From Hyaloscypha bicolor E (lineage: Eukaryota; Ascomycota; Leotiomycetes; Helotiales; Hyaloscyphaceae): 64,000 bases of DNA. This document shows, in pieces, positions 10,719-21,502 of this stretch. The notes beneath the pieces are model-generated. The model was given only the letters and a program-made list of their open reading frames with translations, was not told where the DNA came from and ran no database searches. The stretch is taken from assembly GCF_002865645.1 (NCBI RefSeq), contig NW_020194684.1, forward strand, positions 2,609,030 to 2,673,029, in the 5' to 3' direction. Made by a program: the position numbers and the translations under genes. The first letter of the stretch is position 1; the number at the start of each line of letters is the position of its first letter.

Positions 10719-11012
10719 ATATCGCGGCATAAAGTCACTCGACTTTAGTATATGTGCCCTATAGCTATAGCGCCATGCTGTTGGCACGGTGACTATAGCG
10801 CTTAGACGCTGAAACTTGGAGGTTTTATAGGCCACGTTAGCGACCAAGTCCCTGTACCTGCAGGGGCATACTCTAGAAATAGCATTACAAGGCTTGGGCC
10901 TATAGTTATAGGGACTTCTAGCGTCTGCCTCCACTATAATCTGAGCCTGTAGGGGCGAATAGTATATCTCGGCCAGGCATGCCCCGAAGTCACATGACTT
11001 TATGCCGCGATA
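10719..11012. repeat. 294-bp interval bounded by a perfect 19-bp inverted repeat
   Basis: ATATCGCGGCATAAAGTCA at 10719-10737 recurs as its exact reverse complement at 10994-11012, and weaker pairing continues inward for about 10 bp. Inside are several CTATAGCTATAG and CTATAGTTATAG words. A 158-codon open frame covers the interval on the minus strand (10551-11027) but shows no recognisable domain. The size and ends would suit a MITE-like element or a fold-back relic. I could not identify a target-site duplication. Confidence 0.5.
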
Positions 11013-11039
11013 TTCGTACCACCACACCTCACTCCTCTC

Positions 11040-11115
11040 CTTCTCTCTTTAGCTTTAGATTCTAAAAGACATGAAATGGAGATCTTTGCGCTTCGTTCCA
11101 ATGCTCCAGCTCCGC
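11040..11115 (+). repeat. Dispersed repeat fragment A, copy 1
   Basis: About 75 bp (with CTTTAGATTCT, then GAAATGGAGATCTT) matches the reverse complement of 16611-16700 with about three-quarters identity. It lies immediately beside the inverted-repeat interval ending at 11012, so both may belong to one older element. Confidence 0.5.
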
Positions 11116-12279
11116 CGTCACAGATCTATTCAATGGTTTAGACTAATTCCTTATAAGGGCCTTAATATAATATATAAGAGAGAAAAATTTGGCGATATAC
11201 TCTTTACACTTAACTAAGATCTTTGCACGTGAGCTAAGAAACGAACCTCGGTATAAGCATAGATCAAATGAGAGGCGATCGCGCTACAGGGGCTAGAGTC
11301 TACCGCTCAAGTAGCACACATTTCGATATAAATATACGTTGTTTAAGCACCTTTGGGTGGGAACTGAAGGGGAAAGCGGGGCGAGCTTTCGTTCCAATTC
11401 ACCTTAGCTCAATTAAGCTAAGTTGAGTTGAGCTGAGCTAAGCTGAGCTCAGCTCATCCTGTGATCTTCAACCACAATTGGATTCACTTGGCGACTATTT
11501 ATTTCCTCTTTTGGATATCGAAAAAGTGGCTAGTACACGCGTCCTCTGTAGCTCTCATAGGCTGCCCATGCCTGGCCCTACTTTTGGGCCCCTCGGACTG
11601 GGGGTTTGTGTTTGACTATGATTTATAGAAGCGGGTCGGGAACACCAGACCTTGAGATAATACTACTGTGTGGGTGGTAGTGAAGTGCGAATAAAGTTTT
11701 ATTAGTTCAGAGACCCCTATTAGACCCGTATACTAGACAAAAAATTTCTATCATCTCTAATATCTGGCGCGATTCATTACTTTCGTCCGCTTTGGGAAAC
11801 CAATTCGAGAGAGTCCACTGCGGCGACCTGATTTGATCGCTCTCCATGCTCAATCCGTACAAGCGCAAAAGATGACAAGCCAATACCCCCTAACGCACCA
11901 ACTCTCCAACCAAATCTTCTCTTCAGCACTCAGCCTCGAATTGCCTACATCTGCAACTGCGTTGAAAAATGTTTAATCAGGCATCCTGTGCTGAGATCTG
12001 AGATTTTGAAGAAACTGCCCAGCATTGCGATGCCTGTCAGCCACCATTCTGACGCTTTTCTGATACCTTTCTGACTGCGAGGGCCTCGGACTGCTCGCGA
12101 CAGGCCAATTGAACGAGCTCGTGAGCGCCAGGAAGACGAACTTCAGGTATGATAGAAATCCGACGAGGAAATATATAATGGGAGCCTCTGCTCCTTCGTA
12201 AGTAAGTATCAAGTTCAATACTTAATCAGAGGTTCTGCACCTTCTCAAGACCACCCGTTTATAGCTCCAACTCGAAATC
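11116..12279. other. 1.2-kb intergenic before the OST-alpha gene
   Basis: No gene is recognised. A run of overlapping AGCT, GAGCT and AAGCT palindromes lies at 11402-11456. The last 300 bp before 12280 are presumably the promoter of the OST-alpha-type gene. Confidence 0.4.
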
Positions 12280-13806
12280 ATGGGCCTGTTCCATAACAAT
12301 GACGATTCTACCAGCAATCACACTTGTCCCAATGTCAGTGTTACAGATCCCGGTATGACACAAAAGCCCGCAGTTTGCCCCCCCACCACTAATCGTTGCC
12401 ATACAGCTCAAGTCCCCTTCGTAGGCAATTTGAGCTTCCATCACTTCATCGTCATTGTCTCAGGCGCGTGTATGGCATTTTCAGGTCTGGTGTCCTTCTA
12501 CTTGATCTTCCGACATGCCACACATTACTCCCTCCCGAAAGAACAAAGACAGTGTGTCAACCCACCTTTGATAAGAATTGCTAGATTGGGTCTAATAATG
12601 CACAGGGTTATTCGAATCATCTTCGTGATACCTGTTTTTGCAGTCGTTTCCTTCCTATCAGTTGCTTTCAATGACGCAGCCGTCTACCTGAAGCCTATCG
12701 AAGACCTATACGAAGCATTCGCGCTTGCAGGCTTCTTTCTCTTACTCTGTGCCTTTGTGCAAGAAAGCGACGAGGAACGGCAAAGATTCATCGCAATATC
12801 AGGTACCACAAAGCAATATCTAGTAAGATTACAATATACCAAAATCAACTCACTGCACCCTGCTAATCCTCTCAAAGGGGGCAACTATCGGAGCTTTTCA
12901 ATTTCCAGTCATTATGCTTGTGGTCCTTGTTGTCACCGAAATCACGGAGGCTATGGGTACATATTGTGCCACTTCTAGTAAACTATACTTCGCACACATC
13001 TGGGTATGAGCTATCCCGAATAAACGTGAACAAAATTGTTAACGTTCTTGCCTAGCTTACAGTCATCACCCTTCTTAGCACCACGGTGGCTATTATGTCC
13101 ATAATCAGATTCTACAAAGCCCTCAAACCAACCATCTCACAGAGGAAACCTCTTCCAAAGCTCATCGCATTTAAGGGAATTGTTTTCCTTAACTTTATAC
13201 AAAATGTGTGTTCACAGCTTATATTCCTTTCTTTGGTGCAATTCTAATCTGTCTTAGGCAATCTTCTCATTTCTAACTTCCTCGAATGACCTCAAGCCAA
13301 CCACGAAACTCACTTTCGAAGACCTCTCCGTCGGAATCCCAAACCTAATCCTCGGTCTCGAAATGGTCATATTTGCCCTCCTGTTCCTGTACATCTACAG
13401 AACGAAAGAATACTACTTTAAACATGGGGCTGCAGCAGTCCCTCTAGGGCATGGGGGCTACCAAGGAGGATTCCTAGGAATCAGAGCCTACGGACAAGCG
13501 TTGAATATTATCGATATACTTGGAGGGATTATCAGTGTCCCTCGAGTCTTTGCTGAGAGGAAGAATTCGGGCACAGGTACTCAGAAGGGATGGACTACAA
13601 GCGCACAGGTGAGTGAATTGCCGGCCCATACTCATGGATGGAATGGAGTCTAACGAGGGAAGAGGAGACAGTATGAAAATATTGAAATAACACCTGAGTA
13701 TCATTCAGAACAAGCTCAGCCCCTTCAGAGTCATCTGCCGGATCAAGGGTACGACACTCCTCACGCATATTTGCCATACAATGCACCCCAGGGGTATCAT
13801 CACTAG
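12280..13806 (+). CDS. OST-alpha/DUF300 family seven-helix membrane protein
   Basis: Six exons (12280-12551, 12606-12822, 12878-13003, 13056-13205, 13258-13608, 13663-13806) sum to 419 aa. A polar N-terminus with N-glycosylation-like NHT, NVS and NLS sites precedes a first hydrophobic segment (FIVIVSGACMAFSGLVSFYL). Next comes the family core IIRIIFVIPVFAVVSFLS with an IEDLYEAFALAGFF helix, then a helix in FQFPVIMLVVLVV and the region NAIFSFLTS. The C-terminal tail is hydrophilic (ITPEYHSEQAQPLQSHLP). This matches the Solute_trans_a family, which includes organic solute transporter alpha and yeast/fungal relatives, though the substrate is unknown. The last exon was added because a second open stretch after a 54-bp intron is clearly protein-like and rejoins in frame. 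Without it the ORF ends at 13653. Confidence 0.85.
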
Positions 13807-14088
13807 GCGGTGGTTTGGCGAGATACAAGCAGTGATTTTCGGCGCTGGGAGAAAGCATGTCGTGGTTATGGGCTTGCTATTCGTGTTAGATTATTTTGGG
13901 TTTCAATAGTATTAGTTCACGTTAAAGCATGATGAATGTGCAGTATTATTATTCAAGAACCTTCCAATGTTAAGGTAATTAGGCACAGACGATCCTTGAA
14001 TCCTGATCACAACAACGATCTCTTGCCAAGCACAAACCTCAGGTGCTTAACCAAACTAAATCTATCTCGTGTACCACACCATATCAAC
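13807..14088. other. Convergent intergenic spacer
   Basis: This 280-bp spacer lies between convergent genes, so it holds 3' ends only. No strong hairpin is seen. Confidence 0.4.
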
Positions 14089-14758
14089 TCAAGCTGATGC
14101 ATTGATCAAACATTGGCAGTAAGCAGCGAGACCGCTTAAGTCCAGAGTAACATCATTGGATGTGCAATCCAGTTTTGCGAAGAGAGCGGGCCGCCGGCTC
14201 TGCTGCGAGCTACAGACACATTGGCTGAAGAAACTGTCGTCAATTCCATTACCAACACAATTTGCATTTGGGTTGTCCTCGCCGACTTCAATAATGAGGC
14301 CGAATTGTATGCAGGGAGGAATCAAATCGTAGAAGCCGCTGCACGCGAAGCTGGGTGTCCATGAGACTGTGGAGGTAGTCGTAGTCGTTATGGTTAGTGG
14401 ATTGCAAGATGTTGGGCCAATTGTAACGGCACTTGCTGGGAGTGTGATGGCGACATATATTGTTTAAGTTGGAATGGGTGGCGGCGACGGAGGTTGAGAT
14501 ACGGAAGATCGCGATGAGGTTGTCGTCGAGGCGGTAATCCAGCAGGAGTATGGGCTTGAAAGTCTCGATGGATGCCCGCCAAACTGCTCACTGAAATGTG
14601 ATAGGGCAGTGACTGGACTTGTTGTATGCGCTGCAGAAGGAAGAAGCCGCCACGGAAGTTCTCGTAAAAGAATTGAGACAATTCTCTCTCTCCAGGTGGC
14701 AACTAGCAGATACGAGTAGAGAAGGTGAGAGAGCGAGGAAGAAACCAATGGTTTTCAT
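14089..14758 (-). CDS. Small secreted cysteine-rich protein, reading frame uncertain
   Basis: An ATG at 14758 starts a signal-peptide-like sequence (MKTIGFFLALSPSLLVSASC) followed by ENCLNSF and a Ser/Thr/Cys-rich stretch to FCSAY. The 3' part (14089 to about 14430) encodes a Thr-rich linker and a Cys-rich domain with CIQFGLIIEVGEDNPNANC, FFSQCVC and a YCQCL end. Between them the natural continuation of exon 1 moves to another frame (FGGHPSRLSSPYSCW). The joining can be made with a donor near 14590 (GTGAGC) and an acceptor near 14430, or it reflects a frameshift. Family type: a fungal secreted Cys-rich protein with two Cys modules, role unknown. It may be a pseudogene. Real coding content is likely, but the exact structure is not. 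Confidence 0.5.
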
Positions 14759-15379
14759 CCTGCTAAGGTAAAAGCAAATGGCTATATGTCAAACTGGCAA
14801 ACTGTGAATAGATTCGAATGATTGCAGACAGTCGAGGCAATTCGGGGACAACACTACTCTCTATATCTCGATGCCCACTTATTTCGCCGAAGATTATTTT
14901 CGACTGTTGTATGGATTTCAAGCCACATGGTTGCATTAGCTGAACGTTGATGTTAGTCAAGGGTTTGGTAACATGGTTTGTGTGGTTATGTGGCTAGGTG
15001 ACGTCCTTGCAGTTGCAGGCTTATTGCGGTCTGGACAGCATGGGGCACTCCAAGCACTGTCACATTGAGTATTGAGGTCCCTGGTTTGCATAAGCCTTTC
15101 ACATGATACGTTATCACATAACCTTTGGAATCTCAATAGCCAGCCTTAGCTGGCCCGAAGAAGGAAGGAATACGGTAACTTCAAACCTTTAAGCTTCTTT
15201 ACGCATGGGATTATCCGAGATTAATATTGCTTGTATTGGAGAATAAGCATAACTTGTAGTAAATCAGCTCGATAGGATTTCTTAGTGACCGCTATTACAG
15301 AATTGCAATGTAAATTACAAATTCTCATGCCGAGCTTTATCGTTATCTTCTGGATTTGACCACTCAACTCTATGCCTCA
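14759..15379. other. Intergenic, nothing recognised
   Basis: Upstream of the secreted-protein gene. No ORF with a recognisable domain, no repeat and no RNA gene was seen. Composition is moderately AT-rich after 15200. Confidence 0.35.
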
Positions 15380-15650
15380 AAGGGTGGTAGAGATTGGTCA
15401 CGTGTGCCAACCCAACAGGGTGGTTGACCAAGATCGGTACCTTCTCATCCTCAGCCTTTCCTTCCATCGTAACCATATTATGGCTTCCTCCAATTGCAAC
15501 CTCACATTTAAATTTACTGTCAAATTTGACAAGAATCTACTCTTATTCTCGTGGGTTGGCAATCAACACCAGTGGCTCGTCCTCCCACTCCGATCTGCGA
15601 AGACTGATGCACACAAAATTCCGGTAGCAAGACCTCGGTCGCAGCAGAAT
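15380..15650 (-). pseudogene. ORF relic with two in-frame stops, family not recognised
   Basis: Read on the minus strand, one frame gives SEWEDEPLVLIANPRE, then two close stops (about 15537-15545). It continues with KFDSKFKCEVAIGGSHNM, then KVPILVNHPVGLAHVTNLY. The two halves have balanced protein-like composition in a single frame, which is unlikely for random DNA. I do not recognise the family. The stops are TAA and TAG and could come from C-to-T RIP mutation of CAA and CAG. No start codon or splice sites were identified. Confidence 0.35.
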
Positions 15651-16610
15651 GAGAGATACAGCTGCTGCGACTACTTCCCGGATTGCTGAACAATTCATTA
15701 AATACCAGATCTTGAATGGTCACGTGTTTCCAGCAACTCGAAGCTTATGGGGAGTTTTTCAACGTCTGAGATCTGAGTCATTAACGATCCCTGTATGGGC
15801 TGGATGTAATTGCTTGCAACTAGATCAATTTCGAACGACAGACGGACCCTTGAGACTTGGATCTCTGTTCTCTGAAGGGTTCCGCTTTGTGCTTACTGGC
15901 TCGGGAAAAAGACGCAATCTCTATATAAGTATCTGCATTCCTTTGTCGAGTGCTAAACTTAAAGATCTCTTAATGCCTATTTACTGTGTTAAAATGCGCT
16001 AGCACACGTGACTTAGAAGGAAGCATAGAGTCTTATTTTGATATTTAGCTTTGATATTGTTATTCCGCACAGGAAGAGGCGTGTGTATAGCATCGTTGGC
16101 ATAACTCTGAGAATCCGATATTGGAATTTGATCTAAGTGTTTCCATTTCCGTCTTATGAGGAGATGCTGGTCTAAACTGAGCTGCCAATAAACAATCCTA
16201 AGCCGAGTACGTTGCAAGATAAGTAAGCAAAGGTTTCGTGGGTGAGCTATTAGTTCGAGCCGGCAATCAGAGACTCAATTAGAAACGTTGAAAGGCCGGA
16301 TTTTCAACCACATCGTTTCGATTGCAGTGGGACCAACTCAAACCTTCCATATCTAAGACGCTAAGGTTGTGTTCGATTTCGCTAATTTAATGACCTAAAT
16401 GTGGTCAAATCGTCTGGTCACGATTAAATCGATCGCGCAGTTGACGGACTACTAATTTGACGCAATCGCCTCAAATTAGCTCAATTTCACACGCCCTCTC
16501 GAGGTCATTTCATCGAATATAAAGCAATTAATAGTAAAACGTGCCTTTCAGAGGTCTTTAAAAGAAGCTTATAATTCACAACTCTAATTTAAATAGAAAT
16601 AGTATAATTG
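15651..16610. other. AT-rich intergenic DNA
   Basis: No gene is recognised. Short unrelated frames occur on both strands. The region 16380-16500 contains several GATTAAATCGATCG-like and TCAAATTAGCTC words that look like decayed repeat DNA. Confidence 0.35.
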
Positions 16611-16700
16611 TAACGGCGGGTAATCAGAGCAATGGTCGAGGCACGAAGATCTCCATTTCATATACACGAGAATCTAAAGATAAGGAGAGAAGGACGTGAT
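16611..16700 (-). repeat. Dispersed repeat fragment A, copy 2 (inverted)
   Basis: The reverse complement of this segment (containing GAAATGGAGATCTTCG and CTTTAGATTCT) aligns with 11040-11115 over about 80 bp. The copies are 5.5 kb apart in opposite orientation. Differences include C/T and G/A changes compatible with RIP. Confidence 0.5.
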
Positions 16701-17816
16701 TTTCCTAAGATACTTTCGCGTTTTAAAAAGTCAAAAAGTATAAATCGTTTGTGCACATCAAAATTCGATTACTAATTAACTACGAATCGTATCAAAAATA
16801 GGGTTAATATATTTTATTCTCCTAATTCTAGCCTATAATTATATCACTTAGTATTAATTAATTCAGGTTGTGGTTAAAAAGTCGTTATGGGCGAAAAAGG
16901 GGGACCGTTTGGTCCTTGTTGTGTCGGACCGACTGTATAACTCCTCCCGAATAAGCACCGAAATCGCAATAGAAACCATGTCAGTAGGACAACAGGTCGG
17001 AAAGGTGAAGGGTTAATTGTTACTCTCACACTTGGCATTCGCATAGTGTAACCAGTCAAACTCTCCTGTTATCCGCGCCAAGAGCTACAATCCTTTCTCC
17101 ATACGTCCGTAATGTTGCACGAGATAATTAATAGTGGGACTCACCGTCATGAATATGGGGCGCCAATGGCGGGGTCCACTCTTGGCTGCTTGGCGGAATA
17201 CTGGGCCCGGTCCCGCTTTGGAGGCTCTAAAGCCTACCAAAACCCTAGCAGCAAGAGTGAATCGCGCGCTAACGCTGGCCCTTATGTGCAAAACCTGGAG
17301 GTTGCTGTGTATCAAGTCATCTGCCTGCCTAAACAAGACAAGGACTGTCCAGAGTCTATACCCTTGTGCGGCGACCGGCACGGAATACCACGGTATCTCA
17401 CGGTCACTCCGCGTTGTGGAGTGGTGGAGTTGTGGATCGTGGAGTGGTGGAGTGTAGTGGATCTGCACAACAAACCTCATCCAGATCGACAGCTCGACTT
17501 GCTGTTTCCAGGTGAAAGCTGTCAGCCATGGGGTCTTAGGGGTCCACACTCAAAACTCGACCTGATCGACCGCTCGATTTGCTGTTTGCAGGTGGCACAG
17601 TTGTCCGCTGTCGGGATAGAACTTGAGGAACCAACTTGGTGAGATGACGTGTGGGTGACAACCAGCACTAGAGAGTAGTAGAGGCCCGCTATCCCCTCTT
17701 TCTCCAGATTTCAGGATTTATCGCGTTCTCGTCCATTGCTCCTTCTCGTCCTCAAAACTCATCGCGTCTGGTGTCACTCTCGGTCAAGCGATCGCAACAC
17801 CACGCCCGCAAACACC
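16701..17816. promoter_or_regulatory. Upstream region of the sugar transporter, with direct repeats
   Basis: The first 160 bp are AT-rich. Around 17416-17460 lies a GGAGTGGTGGAGTTGTGG-type repeat. Two 33-nt direct repeats starting GATCGAC(A/C)GCTCGA begin at 17484 and 17564, 80 bp apart with three mismatches. Open frames across 17085-17642 on both strands overlap each other and show no domain, so I do not call a gene. The last few hundred bases presumably form the transporter promoter and leader. Confidence 0.4.
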
Positions 17817-20251
17817 ATGTCTGATACTGACAAGACTTCTGCATCTCCGGATGCTGGCTACTCTTCTCACAACGAGCAGGAGAAGATGGCTCAGGATCCC
17901 GAGCCGAAACTGGTTGACGCCCCTGCTCGCCGCCAGTCTGTCGCCCTCAATATCGTTGAGAACCCGCTGAAGGTGAGCTTCGCCTCGCAATCGCAACCTG
18001 GAGAATTGACGCTGACTCGCTTCACTCTCACAGCGCAGCTCCAAAGAGCAGACCACCGCCAATGCCCGAAGCTTTGCCGAGGCGCACGGTATGGCTGAGC
18101 ACGCTGCTCTATTTGGACGGGCCGCTCTCGTCGCGCGCGACAGTGAAAGATTCGAGATGCTAACAGAGCTCGATGATCAAGAGCGCGCTGCCCTCATCTA
18201 CGAGCGGGATCACAAATGGCACGGATCGAAAATGCTTTGGTATTCGATTGCCTTGTGTGCCATGGGAGCCGCCACGCAAGGATGGGATCAAACGGGATCC
18301 AATGGGGCCAATTTATCTTTCCCTCAGGAATTTGGTATTGCTGGGAAAGGGAGAGATGAATGGATTGTGGGAGTTATCAATGCCATCATCTTCTTGACGG
18401 CCGGTCTTATGTGAGCACGTGACAAGCATGCCCCTGATTTCCCCCCTGATTCCCTCGCTTAGGCCTCTCCTTTATGTCCTCATGGACAAGGCTGTCGGGG
18501 AAGACAAAGTACATTTCTAACTGATCTTGCTAAAAGTGGCGCTTTCATCGTCGATCCTCTCAACCACTACTTGGGCCGAAGAGGCGAGATTTTCCTCACG
18601 GCTTGCTGTCTTACTGCCACCCCGATCGGTTCTGCGTTCGCAAAGTCATGGCAAGGACTCTTCGCGGCGCGATTCGTCATGGGTATCGGTATCGGGGCAA
18701 AGAACGCAACGGTCCCCATCTACTCGGCCGAGATGGCTCCCGCTCGAATTCGAGGCGCCCTCGTCATGTTCTGGCAACTTTGGGTTGTGGCTGGTGAGCT
18801 GCGTTCTTAATGTTCGTTTTGAGACCATATAATGCTAATCGTCTCCCGTAGGTATCTTTTTGGGCTTCGCTGCCAACGTGATTGTCAAAGACACTGGCCG
18901 CATTGCTTGGCGTCTCCAACTCGGTTCAGCCTTTATTCCATCCTTCATCCTCGGCGCTGGCATCTTCTTCTGCCCTGAGTCCCCTCGTTGGCTCATGAAG
19001 CATGGGAAGATTGCTCAAGGCTTCCAATCGATGGCGCGCTTGCGTGCTCATCCCATCATCGCTGCAAGGGACTACTACTACTCGTACATTATCTTCCAGG
19101 AGGAAATCAAGGTGGCAGGTGGACTAGGCTACTTCTCCCGGCTACGGGACTGCTTCACCGTACCTAGGATCAGGCGAGCAAACTACGGTGCCTCGACTGT
19201 CATGATTGCTCAGCAGATGTGCGGTATCAACAGTAAGCCGCCTCTAGTCTTGTTCCAGTGCTTAGCCCTAATACCTTGCAGTCATCTCTTTCTATAGTTC
19301 AACAATCTTTGAAAGAGTCGGCTACACACCAACACAGGCCTTGTACGCATCTCTTGGTTATGGTGCTGTCCAGGTCGTGTTCACCATCCCTACTCTGTTC
19401 CTCATCGATACCAAAGGCCGAAGAACCCTGACTTTGATTGTGAGTCCCTCCGAACTTTAGGCAAGGATGTAACTAATCCCCTATACAAAGACTTTTCCCC
19501 TCATGTGTATCTTTCTGTTAGCTGCTGGTCTGTCTCTTCTGAAACATACGGGTAGCCGTGGCGAACAAATTGGACCAGTTGTGTTGTAAGTTTGTCAAGA
19601 ATGTTTGCAATTCTGAGTCTTACTAATTACTTCCTTCAACTAGATTCGTCTACCTCTTCACCATCTGCTACTCCTTGGGAGAAGGACCAGTCGCTTTCCA
19701 GTACTCTGCCGAGGTGTTCCCCACCATTCAGCGAGAGCAAGGAATGGCTTGGGCCGTTTGCATCAATAATACTTTCGGTGAGTCGTTTTCATCAAATACA
19801 TCAACCTCTCACTAACAAAGTCTTCTGTAGCCGGTATCCTCAGTCTAACCTTCCCTCGAATGCAGACCGTCATGACTCCAACTGGTGCTTGTAAGTGGGC
19901 TCTGCGGGATCCATCCACGGGGCAATCCGCTGACTCTAACTCTAGTCGGTTTCTATGCTGGGCTCAACCTCATCGCTTGGTTCATGATCTTCTGTTTCGT
20001 TAGAGAAACCAAACAGCTCACCCTGGAAGAGATCGACCGTAAGTAAAACCCTGCTCGACGCATGTGGTCTTTTCCGCTGACGTACGTTTCTCGCAGAGGT
20101 CTTCTCGGTCCCAACGAAGAGTTTCCTCCACTATGAGTTGACCGTGTGGCTTCCTTATTTCTTCAAGAGGCACATCTTCCGACAGAAGATCGCGAAGCCA
20201 CCGCCAATCATCGAGAAGGCCGACCTTATTGAAGATGTCCACGGCGAGTAA
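17817..20251 (+). CDS. MFS sugar porter (twelve-helix sugar transporter)
   Basis: Ten short-intron exons give about 620 aa of a Major Facilitator sugar porter. A hydrophilic N-terminus of about 120 residues precedes the first helix. Family marks are [10 protein letters not shown] in helix 1, a [13 protein letters not shown] loop (the G-R-R motif), the [12 protein letters not shown] helix, [24 protein letters not shown] after helix 6, QQMCGIN before helix 7, [25 protein letters not shown] in helix 10, and [11 protein letters not shown] at the end. It should import a hexose, pentose or related sugar across the plasma membrane by proton symport, and the substrate cannot be read from sequence. 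Junctions such as I-G-A-F and I-I-S-F-Y restore canonical motifs. The start ATG at 17817 is followed by a disordered, charged N-terminus common to this clade. Confidence 0.9.
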
Positions 20252-21502
20252 GCTATCAACCAGAAGCTGAAGACGGAGGTGTGGTGGAAGGGATAAACGT
20301 GGTATAAGAACCACAAGCACTGTGGTGGCGGTGCATCGCCTACTTGTTTTTGATTAGCTGCTGTGGACAGGAACTTCCCACATAAAAGCACCTGATGTAC
20401 AGCCTTTATAATAGCTAGAGTTTTGCCGGCCTTTAGAGGGCGCGCAACTTATAAGAGAACTTACCACTTTTTGCGCCTAATTTGACCGCTTTCCTTTCTT
20501 TTGCTGTGTTTGGGTTCCCTAGGCTCGTCAGTGTTACGGTTTCCCTAGGTGCAGCTCCACGGCACTCGAGGAGGGGCAGAGTTGGTCGTAATTCGAAGGG
20601 TGAAATGAGAAGCAGGCGGAAGACGGAGAGAACGCGGGAGGCATACTAGTGACTATATCGCCGTTACTGAGTCAAAAAATTATACACGTTGTGACGCTGC
20701 ACTGTCTGAAGTTTATAATATGGCTGAAATGAGTCGCCATTTATCCATATTCGATAACTCGGCGCAGCCTCGAGCCTCCAAGCGGGCATTCATACATTCA
20801 AATAACGAGTCCAGTGCTCACACTCGAAGAAACATTCCTGCATCACCATTCACAAGTGGACCCTAATCACCCAATATGCTCTTGGTACAGTGTGGGATAT
20901 GAAATGGATTAGTGCGTGCCACCTTTGATTAGGAATAGGCATCTAAACAGTGGCTTGAAGATACGTATGAAGGTATAGTGAAGGGTGCTTCGCTTTGAAC
21001 TTTGTTTTTTCATAGACGAAAATGAACATTAGACACCGAGATTTGGCAAGCTAGAAGTTTTGAAACGGGTGTGTAGGAGACCGGCAAACAATATTCAATT
21101 TGAAAATAAAGGTGATCTGCCTAAGTTTTAAGGATATCAACATTGAAAAATAGTGTTCCGTCGTCGCTGTTCGTAACATGTATTGCCAGCTTTCCCGCTC
21201 AAAAGAACATTACCCCCTTCTTCTGTCCTCGAAACGAAGACTCCACGAACCAACCTTAAAACAACCTAGAAATCACCTGAACGACTAAAGTAAAAATATT
21301 ACTTACTAGTCCCTGGCTCATGACCTGATACGACGACTTGCAGAACTGAATCCTGGTTGGATGGGCTGGTCACATATCTAGAATCGTCCACGTAGCCACG
21401 CTTATTTGTTCCATAACGCTCGTCACCCGGAACGGTTGGGGACGGATTTTATGAAGAACCGGAAACAATGAATGGACTCTAACGATCATCCACGCTTTGG
21501 CA
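20252..21502. other. Convergent intergenic, 1.25 kb
   Basis: The spacer lies between the sugar transporter and the CorA-like gene, which converge. No gene, repeat or RNA was recognised. A decayed-looking AT-rich portion lies at 21000-21310. Confidence 0.4.

Noticed and set aside
10551..11027. 158-codon minus ORF as a gene
   Set aside because: It coincides with the inverted-repeat interval and has no recognisable domain, so it was treated as part of a repeat.
17085..17642. Two opposing ORFs of 154 and 176 codons upstream of the sugar transporter
   Set aside because: They overlap on opposite strands, contain the direct repeats and show no domain. Low-complexity DNA explains them better.
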